Below, piece by piece: positions 15,860 to 20,491 of a stretch of 31,422 nt of DNA (within the stretch, counting starts at the first letter, position 1; each line of letters opens with the position of its first letter). Source of the stretch: DATLGB01 sp038258425 (lineage in GTDB: Bacteria; Actinomycetota; Thermoleophilia; Solirubrobacterales; Solirubrobacteraceae); contig JBBSPV010000043.1 of the NCBI GenBank assembly GCA_038258425.1, positions 1 to 31,422 on the forward strand. Reading direction: 5' to 3'. Under the pieces are notes generated by a model, which worked only from the letters and a program-made list of their open reading frames with translations, did no database searches and was not told the origin of the DNA. Position numbers and translations under genes: made by a program.

Positions 15860-15924
15860 AAAGAGTGAACTCCCCCTCGGACAGAACCCGACCGGGTATA
15901 CCAACGGTATGACAAAAGAGTGAA
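15860..15924 (-). promoter_or_regulatory. Likely promoter and operators of the replication operon
   Basis: On the minus strand TTCACT and TATACC are 18 bases apart, a plausible -35/-10 pair. The -10 lies in the perfect palindrome ATACC-AAC-GGTAT (15898-15910). The decamer AAAGAGTGAA occurs at 15860-15869 and 15915-15924. The proximal copy also sits in a TTCAC/GTGAA inverted repeat (15852-15869). Together they look like repressor sites; the repressor is not identified. Confidence 0.5.
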
Positions 15925-15957
15925 GCCTCGCCCCGGATGCAGTCGGGACGAGGCTTC
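15922..15957 (-). terminator. Terminator-like hairpin between the structural and replication operons
   Basis: GAAGCCTCG (15922-15930) pairs perfectly with CGAGGCTTC (15949-15957), with further G-C pairs inside. On the minus strand it is followed by ACTCTTTTG. It would stop transcripts coming from the lipoprotein gene just before the replication-operon promoter. Confidence 0.6.
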
Positions 15958-16105
15958 GGGCGGCGACCGGCTTGGCACTTCATTGGGACCGGGCGCCTGA
16001 CGAACACGGAGAGGAAGTTATCCGCACCAACCATCCTACGCGCGCCGATGGACGGAACGGTCACCCTTGGGTGTGCACGTCCCAACGTTGAGACACTGCG
16101 GAACT

Positions 16106-16184
16106 TGCCCATAATCCCCGGGACCGCGGGATTCTGGGCAGGTTTCACCCTTCGAGCGTGCGAGGTCCCTGCGCAGGGACCTCG
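16106..16184. repeat. Palindrome pair in the 411-base central gap
   Basis: Within the non-coding gap 15812-16222, TGCCCATAATCCC (16106-16118) pairs with GGGATTCTGGGCA (16128-16140) with one mismatch. A second, perfect 24-bp palindrome lies at 16161-16184 with half-site CGAGGTCCCTGC. The gap has no gene. It may hold a terminator for the lipoprotein transcript, an origin, or a packaging or regulator site. Confidence 0.6.
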
Positions 16185-16222
16185 GAAACGGCCTCAAGTG
16201 CTGAGACTTCGCGGTCCCCGCA

Positions 16223-16465
16223 TTAGTAGTTGTCCCCGCCCTCCTGCTTCGCAACCCCCGCTGCGATGTGGTCGCACGCCTCCCGGTTGCGTGCCGCGAC
16301 GTACTTGGTCTCGTAGAGGCAGTAGTCCACGGCGTCCTCCTCGCACCGAATCTCGCCCTTGACCAGCACACACGAGCGTGCGACCGGCTCATCATCGGCG
16401 CAGGCAGAGAGGCTCGACAGGGAGGCCGCGGCGACGAGAGCAAGCGCGGTCTTGCGGACTTGCAT
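16223..16465 (-). CDS. Small lipoprotein, possible satellite cargo
   Basis: 80 residues, MQVRKTALALVAAASLSSLS-AC. The signal peptide with lipobox LSAC predicts lipidation at Cys22 and surface anchoring. The mature part is acidic with four further cysteines (SCVL, IRCEE, DYCLY, EACDH), likely two disulfides. No family is recognised. A frame extends upstream to 16528, but the signal peptide fixes ATG 16465. Phage-borne surface lipoproteins often block superinfection; that role here is inference only. It lies apart from the capsid genes, with a hairpin before it and palindromes after it, so it may have its own transcript. Confidence 0.7.
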   Translation of the reverse strand: MQVRKTALALVAAASLSSLSACADDEPVARSCVLVKGEIRCEEDAVDYCLYETKYVAARNREACDHIAAGVAKQEGGDNY

Positions 16466-16547
16466 ATGCCCGTCAACGGCAGGCGGGCTCCAAGACTTGA
16501 GCGCGGTGAGGCTCGGTCCCCGCATCAAAGCGCCCCGGACGCACGAA

Positions 16548-16571
16548 CGCCCGCCGGGTGAAGGGCGGGCG
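16548..16571 (-). terminator. Hairpin after the small-protein genes
   Basis: CGCCCGCC (16548-16555) pairs with GGCGGGCG (16564-16571), with an 8-base loop. It lies 37 bases past the stop of the 59-aa gene in transcription order and before the lipoprotein gene. A T-run is lacking. Confidence 0.45.
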
Positions 16572-16607
16572 CTCGATGCCTCTGAGAGGAGCTTGGATTT
16601 CGCCTAG

Positions 16608-16787
16608 CTACTCGGGTGCGCCGAACGTGAGCCGGTCGAGCACGCGGACGCGGGGCGGGCCGGACTCGTCCGCCCATGATCGTGCGATGGCGGTGAGCTG
16701 CTCGGGCGTCGGGTCCGGCTGATCGTCCTGCAGGACCGCGACCTCGGCAACCGCCGTCCACCGCTCGACGATGATGCTGCGAGTCAC
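16608..16787 (-). CDS. 59-residue element protein of unknown function
   Basis: GTG 16787 to TAG 16608, reading VTRSIIVERWTAVAEVAVLQ and ending RVLDRLTFGAPE. It overlaps the preceding 57-aa gene as GTGA. Acidic overall with a helical N-terminal half. I do not recognise it. Its place after the capsid and 57-aa genes suggests a head-associated or head-completion function, unproven. Confidence 0.6.
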   Translation of the reverse strand: MTRSIIVERWTAVAEVAVLQDDQPDPTPEQLTAIARSWADESGPPRVRVLDRLTFGAPE

Positions 16788-16957
16788 GACGCCTTGCCCT
16801 TCGGCTTGCGCTTCGGTGTCGGCGCGGGTCGCACGAGGCCATGCGCGACCGCCTCCGCGACCGCGTGGGGCGGCGCCGAGAACGTGGCGCCGCCCTGCAC
16901 GTGCTTGCCGTTCACGACGAGGCTGCGCGTCGCCTCGTACCGCTCGGAGGTAGCCAT
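16784..16957 (-). CDS. 57-residue element protein downstream of capsid
   Basis: MATSERYEATRSLVVNGKHV, then a Gly/Ala/Pro region and the basic end PTPKRKPKGKAS. ATG 16957 overlaps the capsid stop (ATGA), so it is translated with the capsid gene. The central part (VVNGKHVQGGATFSAPPHAVAEAVAHGLVRP) resembles the short hypothetical proteins often seen right after capsid genes in actinophages. It could be a small decoration or connector protein (inference). The basic tail might contact DNA. Confidence 0.65.
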   Translation of the reverse strand: MATSERYEATRSLVVNGKHVQGGATFSAPPHAVAEAVAHGLVRPAPTPKRKPKGKAS

Positions 16958-17766
16958 CACGCGGCCGTCAGGACGTACACGCCGGCCGGGTCGCCGACCG
17001 CCCAGTCGAACCGGGCGGTGATGCGGCACGCAGTGCCATCGACGCCGAAGCCCGCATCGCTTGAGAACTCGACGGCAATGTCGCGTGCGACGGCGACGAC
17101 GAGGACGTCGGCCTGCGCGACGATCGCGGTGCCGGCCGGCAGCGGCGCCGTGACGAGCTGCGCCCCCGCGATCCGCTCGACGCCGGGCGCCGTCGGGTCG
17201 CTGATCGCGTAGCCGCCCGCGACGACGGACTGCCGCAGCGCCGTCAGGTCGGCGGCGCTCACGAAGATCGTGTCCGCGGTTCCGCCGGCGGCCGCGACCG
17301 CACCCACGGCGCCGATGAGACCCTCCACGTCGACCGCGCCGGTCCCGCCCGGCAGGGTGCCGTTCCGGATGCCGGCGGGGCGCAGTGCCGTCGACGCGGC
17401 GGCGTCGAAAAACGTGGCGTCGAGCTTCTTCGAGACGCCGCGGACGAGCATCCGCCCGACGGCGTTGAGCTGCCCGACGGAGCTGTCCTCGATGCTCTCG
17501 TTGGACACGACGATGACGTCGCCGACCTTCTTCGGGACGAGCTGGAGCGTGTCGCCGCTCCCGGCGTCCGTCGGCAGCTCCGCGAGTTCCGCGGTCCAGT
17601 CGGCGACCGGATCGACGAGAACGCGGGGGATGTGCACGACGCGACCGTCGGTCACGACGCGGGTAACCGGGGCGCTCAGCAGGGCGCTCTGCTGGTAGAG
17701 CGGCTCCAGCAGGACGGCGGACCAGGACTCGCGGCCCCAGGTGGCGGTGACGGTGGGCATGGGCAT
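16957..17766 (-). CDS. HK97-fold major capsid protein
   Basis: 269 residues. TRVVTDGRVVHIPRVLVDPVAD near 35-56, VPKKVGDVIVVSNESIEDSS near 76-95 and VGRMLVRGVSKKLDATFFDA near 103-122 are the standard P-domain/spine pattern of HK97-type capsids, and the A-domain follows to the end. The usual ~100-residue N-terminal delta (scaffold) region is absent: the protein begins directly with the capsid N-arm. ATG 17766 is favoured by GGAGG seven bases upstream; ATG 17760 is an alternative. It is the only head-shell gene in the element. No protease or portal is found, so a separate scaffold or the helper must supply assembly factors. Confidence 0.9.
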   Translation of the reverse strand: MPMPTVTATWGRESWSAVLLEPLYQQSALLSAPVTRVVTDGRVVHIPRVLVDPVADWTAELAELPTDAGSGDTLQLVPKKVGDVIVVSNESIEDSSVGQLNAVGRMLVRGVSKKLDATFFDAAASTALRPAGIRNGTLPGGTGAVDVEGLIGAVGAVAAAGGTADTIFVSAADLTALRQSVVAGGYAISDPTAPGVERIAGAQLVTAPLPAGTAIVAQADVLVVAVARDIAVEFSSDAGFGVDGTACRITARFDWAVGDPAGVYVLTAA

Positions 17767-18065
17767 GATGCAGCCTCCAGATTCGGAGTGAACGGGATCG
17801 AAGGCATCGCGCGAGTCCTGCCGTTGCGATGCGGGTCGCCCATCCGGGCTGCTACGGGGTGGGCATCAAGCCCGTGCTGCGCGGGTCCTACGCGGGCATC
17901 AAGCCCTACTTCGGATGCAGGGCTTGCCACCTGGGCGGTCACCTGCTCCATGAGAGGTTAGGACGCCTCGCGGCGGCTCGACCCGCTCATGGCTCGCGGA
18001 GAGCCCCATGCACGCCGTCCTACGGGCGACGGAAGGGGCGAACCGAGGTCCTACCTTCGAAGGGC
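17767..18065 (-). other. 299-base leader upstream of the capsid gene, apparently structured RNA
   Basis: No convincing gene. On the minus strand GGGCTTGATGCCC occurs twice, each able to fold on itself (plus-strand copies at 17861-17873 and 17894-17906, 33 bases apart). AGCCCT...AGGGCT and GCCCA...TGGGC stems lie around them. A reading frame from 17951 exists, but its third codon positions lack the strong G/C bias of neighbouring genes and it runs out of frame into capsid. I read the stretch as a non-coding, folded leader. Confidence 0.45.
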
Positions 18066-18440
18066 TCAGGCGGCGTTCTCGCGGCGCTGCTCCTGCCACT
18101 CGAAACGCTCGGCCCGGACCTCGGCCGGCGTGAAGCCGAGCAGGTAGCCGCCAGCATCCATCGCGCTCGCGCTCACCGTGGTCGGGTCGCCCACGCCGTG
18201 CTCGTTCATCTCGCGCACGGCGCGCCCTTCCATCTCGAAGCCGGCGTGCAGCTTCGCGCGGCGCTCCTGCTCCGTCCACATCGCGCAGGCCCGGCGGTAG
18301 GCGTCGTCGCGCTCCAGCTCGGTCCGCTCGGCGGCATCCGGGTCCGGCTCGGGCAGCGGCTCCCAGTCCAGCTCGTCGCGGAGCCGGGCGGCCCACTCCT
18401 CGAAGCTCTCCCCCGGCCGCTGCTGTGCGTCGTCGCTCAT
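18066..18440 (-). CDS. Acidic charged protein upstream of capsid, possible scaffold
   Basis: 124 residues, MSDDAQQRPGESFEEWAARL ... ending FEWQEQRRENAA. It is rich in Glu, Asp and Arg and mostly helical-looking (DAAERTELERDDAYRRACAMWTEQ). Residues ~86-115 (PTTVSASAMDAGGYLLGFTP) are less charged. I recognise no family. Because the capsid protein lacks its own scaffold domain and this gene is next upstream, a scaffolding role is a reasonable guess. ATG 18440 overlaps the previous gene's stop (ATGA). Start upstream of 18440 is unlikely. Confidence 0.6.
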   Translation of the reverse strand: MSDDAQQRPGESFEEWAARLRDELDWEPLPEPDPDAAERTELERDDAYRRACAMWTEQERRAKLHAGFEMEGRAVREMNEHGVGDPTTVSASAMDAGGYLLGFTPAEVRAERFEWQEQRRENAA

Positions 18441-18784
18441 GCCTGCCTCCGTTCGTCGTGATGTGCGGCGAGCCATGCGACGCGCCGAGCCTCCAGCGCG
18501 GCCTGCTCGCGGCGGACCTCCTCGGCCTCCTCCGGCGGGTAGAGCCGGGCGCGTTCGCCGCGCAGGTCGTCCGGGATGCCGACGTCGAAGCGCCAGTGAC
18601 CCCACGGTCCTCGCGGGCTCGGCGGATGGTCGTCCAACAGACGGACGCGATGCTCCGTCCAGACCTCGCACAGCACGTCGTCATCCTCGGCTTCGAGCGG
18701 ACTCGGACCGATGGAAAGCGCCATCACCCGCGACGGCGTCAGCGCGTTCCGGGGCTGCCGGCTGCGGCGCGGCCGGACCGGCAT
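18437..18784 (-). CDS. Unknown element protein between small terminase and putative scaffold
   Basis: 115 residues. The first ATG (18784) directly follows the terminase TAG. An internal ATG at 18724 (MALSIGPSPLEAEDDD) would remove a basic 20-residue lead. The core EDDDVLCEVWTEHRVRLLDD and GHWRFDVGIPDDLRGERARL is followed by a Glu/Arg-rich helix. No family is recognised. The gene sits where a portal or large terminase would be in a complete phage, but is far too short for either. Confidence 0.6.
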   Translation of the reverse strand: MPVRPRRSRQPRNALTPSRVMALSIGPSPLEAEDDDVLCEVWTEHRVRLLDDHPPSPRGPWGHWRFDVGIPDDLRGERARLYPPEEAEEVRREQAALEARRVAWLAAHHDERRQA

Positions 18785-19114
18785 CTAGGACCGCGCCCCG
18801 TTCGTCCTCGGCATCCGAGCATCGCCCACGTCGCCGTCGAGCGCCAGCTCGCGGAAGCACCGCACGGCAGCGAGCCGCGAGTCCCGCTCGATGGTGACCT
18901 CCGGTCGAGCACGAGGCGAACCGAAGCGGTCGGTGAACGTCACGCCGTGCTGCGCCAGCGCTTGGCGAGCCTCGTCGGCACGGTCCAACGCTTCGAGCCC
19001 AAGCCGCAGAACCTCCAGCGCGTGCGGCTCGGCGTCAAGCGCGTAGTCGGCCGCGAGGCGGCGATAGAGCGCCTTGGACGGCCTGCTCAAGTGCTGCGGG
19101 GCGCGCACAGTCAT
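18785..19114 (-). CDS. terS: Phage terminase small subunit, P27 family
   Basis: 109 residues from ATG 19114 (GTG 19120 is a near alternative). APQHLSRPSKALYRRLAADY, the helical HALEVLRLGLEALDRADEAR, the loop HGVTFTDRFGSPRARPEVTIERDSR and the final RCFRELALDGDVG follow the P27 small-terminase pattern closely. The small subunit recognises the packaging site and brings in the large motor subunit. No large subunit is encoded here, so it would have to work with a helper's. In PICIs such a TerS redirects the helper's packaging machine to satellite DNA. Confidence 0.87.
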   Translation of the reverse strand: MTVRAPQHLSRPSKALYRRLAADYALDAEPHALEVLRLGLEALDRADEARQALAQHGVTFTDRFGSPRARPEVTIERDSRLAAVRCFRELALDGDVGDARMPRTNGARS

Positions 19115-19248
19115 CGACACCTAGTTGTAGGCGCAACGTCGGTCGGAACCTCGACCGAACCGGGGAGACCGTCGTGTAAAACCGGGTAGGGGGGAATGGC
19201 CCAGCGGATGCGCGCTGGGGGTACCTCCCCGGGGTGTCTGCGCGCAGG
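19115..19248. other. 134-base gap between HNH and terS, candidate cos/packaging site
   Basis: No gene seen. Contains a 7-bp stem CCCAGCG (19200-19206) / CGCTGGG (19213-19219), the palindrome CCCCGGGG (19227-19234) and GC-rich inverted segments. In many cos phages the cohesive-end site lies between an HNH nuclease gene and terS, so this is the natural place to look. Nothing in the bases proves it. Confidence 0.35.
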
Positions 19249-19626
19249 TCACGGGTACCGCTTCCATGGCGGCAGGGTCGGGTCGTGGCCGGGTCGCGGC
19301 TTGCGCGGCCACTTCCTTGAGCGGTTGCAGGTGACGTGCGCTGCCGCAGTGTTCGCGTCGTCGTGCGCACCGCCCGCGCCGAGCGGCAGGCGGTGGTCGA
19401 CTTCGAGGTCGCCGGCGGTGAGGATGGCCTTGCCGCACAGGTGGCAGGTCCATGGCGGGCCGGTGCGAAGGATCGCTCGGCGCCGTCGCTTGCCGGCGGC
19501 GGACTGCCCGACCGCTTGGCTCGGCGTCTTGCGTCGCCGTTGGTACTCGCGCTCATGCTGAGCGCAGCGCGTCTTCGTCGTGTACGCGGTGCAGCCTCGC
19601 TCGATGCAATGCCTGATCGGCGGCAT
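19249..19626 (-). CDS. HNH endonuclease
   Basis: 125 residues. MPPIRHCIERGCTAYTTKTR-C at the start carries a small Cys cluster typical of actinophage HNH proteins. The HNH domain lies at ~58-105: CHLC (Cys61/64), LEVDHRLPLGAGG with Asp77-His78, then ANTAAAHVTCNRSR with Asn92, His97 and the fourth Cys. Phage HNH proteins next to terS assist cos cleavage with terminase. ATG 19626 matches the usual start; an upstream frame to 19707 overlaps nothing conserved. Transcribed just before terS. Confidence 0.9.
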   Translation of the reverse strand: MPPIRHCIERGCTAYTTKTRCAQHEREYQRRRKTPSQAVGQSAAGKRRRRAILRTGPPWTCHLCGKAILTAGDLEVDHRLPLGAGGAHDDANTAAAHVTCNRSRKWPRKPRPGHDPTLPPWKRYP

Positions 19627-19688
19627 CGCCGCAGTGTGGCGCCCGTGGCGGTCGTCGACGTCGCCCAGTAGTGGCCCAACCGTCTGAC

Positions 19689-20024
19689 CTACGGGTACTT
19701 CGCGCAAGCGTCGAACTCCTTCCAGCCCTCCTCCCCGCAGGCAGCGCGCGCTTTGTTGTCCAGCTCACGCTGCCAGCGGTCGAGGGCGTCTTGCTGGCGC
19801 GCAGTCAACGGCAAGATCCTCCGCTGTATCTGCTTGTTGATGCGCACCTGGTCGCGGAGGTCGTCCCGCTGATTGCGGACGTAGCCGTAGTTCGACCACG
19901 CGTACAAGAGCACGACGCTCGCGATAATCGCGATGACCACTCGTCCTGGTACGTCGCGCAGCGCCTTCACCTTGGAGCGAGCCAGTTCCTTCAGCTTGGA
20001 GCTAGCGAGCTGCATCGCCTTCAT
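19689..20024 (-). CDS. Membrane-anchored coiled-coil protein, first gene of the element's structural transcript
   Basis: 111 residues. A basic amphipathic N-terminus (KLKELARSKVKALRDVPGR) is followed by one transmembrane helix near 28-43 (RVVIAIIASVVLLYAW). A helical, coiled-coil-like region follows (VRNQRDDLRDQVRINKQIQR ... ALDRWQRELDNKAR) with two cysteines near the end (RAACGEEG, DACAKYP). No family is recognised. The DNA of its 5' end repeats TTGGAGC(T/G)A three times (19972, 19996, 20026), encoding the amphipathic part. Phage single-span proteins like this can be Rz-like spanins or exclusion proteins; neither is shown. Confidence 0.65.
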   Translation of the reverse strand: MKAMQLASSKLKELARSKVKALRDVPGRVVIAIIASVVLLYAWSNYGYVRNQRDDLRDQVRINKQIQRRILPLTARQQDALDRWQRELDNKARAACGEEGWKEFDACAKYP

Positions 20025-20065
20025 TCTGGAGCTATCGACCGTTGACCGCCGTGGCTAAAGCGAGG

Positions 20066-20115
20066 GGTGTCCGGTGTCGGGTGTCCGCGTCGGTGTCCTA
20101 CGGACACCCGACACC
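20066..20115. repeat. Right iteron cluster (GGTGTCC family)
   Basis: Six copies in 50 bases: GGTGTCC at 20066, 20080 and 20092; variant GGTGTCG at 20073; GGACACC at 20102; variant CGACACC at 20109. The first three copies are spaced by exactly 7 bases. GGTGTCC-TAC-GGACACC (20092-20108) is a perfect 17-bp palindrome. It lies upstream of the membrane-protein gene and 90 bases from attR, and is the same 7-mer as the cluster at 13327-13441. It may be a second origin half or an operator for the rightmost promoter. Confidence 0.65.
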
Positions 20116-20175
20116 TTCTCTCTCCCCGGCAGTCTCAAGGGCCGCTGAGGGTCCCGCCTCGGCGGCGGGGCCCAC

Positions 20176-20198
20176 TGGTCCACGGAGCGGTCCACGGA
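20176..20198. promoter_or_regulatory. Candidate integrase arm-type sites, right
   Basis: GGTCCACGGA at 20177-20186 and 20189-20198, 12 bases apart, the first preceded by ACT as in the left copy. They match the left-end site at 11814-11823, and lie 10 bases inside the 57-bp attR repeat. Confidence 0.55.
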
Positions 20199-20207
20199 GC
20201 CCCCTGA

Positions 20208-20264
20208 AACGCGAAAACCCCGCGCTGTGCAGGGCTTCCGGAGGTACCGCTACGGGGATTCGAA
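20208..20264. repeat. attR: right attachment-site repeat
   Basis: 57-base partner of 11648-11704 (52 identities; last 26 bases identical). Here it is continuous with the intact tRNA-Glu gene, so the 3' end of that tRNA and its terminator were supplied by the element on integration. Confidence 0.92.
20214..20234 (-). terminator. tRNA-Glu terminator (element-supplied copy)
   Basis: Minus strand: CCCTGC pairs with GCGGGG (one U-G wobble) around a 5-base loop, followed by TTTT. It starts 11 bases after the tRNA 3' end. The same layout, with a perfect stem, is at attL. Confidence 0.7.
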
Positions 20265-20317
20265 CCCCGGTTTCCGCCGTGAGAGGGCGGCGTCCTAGTC
20301 CCCTGGACGATAGCGGC
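20245..20317 (-). tRNA. tRNA-Glu (anticodon CUC)
   Basis: Minus strand, 73 nt. The acceptor 5' GCCGCTA pairs with 3' TAGCGGT (one G-U pair), discriminator A. The anticodon stem CCGCC/GGCGG encloses the loop CTCTCAC with anticodon CTC. The T-arm is CGGGG-TTCGAAT-CCCCG. CCA is not encoded. It is the integration target of the element; its last 20 nt are in the att core. Confidence 0.93.
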
Positions 20318-20406
20318 GCAGGGGCGCAGTCGCAGCCGCGCGGGGAGGCAAGATAGCAAACCGATCCGGCGCCGAAGACCGTCTATGCTCCCGCCTCGTC
20401 CCACCC

Positions 20407-20490
20407 GCGGCTGTGGCGGAATTGGTAGACGCGCAGGCTTCAGGTGCCTGTGGGCTTCGGCCCGTGGAGGTTCAAGTCCTCTCAGCCGCA
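20407..20490 (+). tRNA. tRNA-Leu (anticodon CAG)
   Basis: 84 nt with a long variable arm, as expected of class II. The acceptor GCGGCTG pairs with CAGCCGC, discriminator A. The anticodon stem CAGGC/GCCTG has loop TTCAGGT with anticodon CAG. Variable arm TGGGCTTCGGCCCG; T-arm GAGG-TTCAAGT-CCTC. CCA is not encoded. The stop of the convergent regulator gene lies two bases past its end. Confidence 0.95.
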
Positions 20491-20491
20491 C

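Larger units (their letters stand above)
11679..20264 (-). mobile_element. Integrated phage-satellite-like element in tRNA-Glu
   Basis: About 8.56 kb from core to core, flanked by an identical 26-bp core, with a tyrosine integrase next to one end and the tRNA restored at the other. All genes read on the minus strand. Contents are integrase, 39-aa peptide, HTH (candidate excisionase), RecA-like ATPase, prim-pol, unknown, lipoprotein, two small proteins, HK97-fold capsid, two unknowns, P27 small terminase, HNH nuclease and a membrane protein. No portal, large terminase, protease, tail or lysis genes are present. The set resembles the M. tuberculosis phiRv1/phiRv2 elements and capsid-encoding PICIs (established examples of small elements with capsid and terS genes). 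Dependence on a helper phage is an inference. Confidence 0.9.

Noticed and set aside
17676..17951. Alternative or frameshifted N-terminus of the capsid protein
   Set aside because: The frame differs from capsid, third-position bias is poor and internal direct repeats dominate. A good ribosome site serves ATG 17766.
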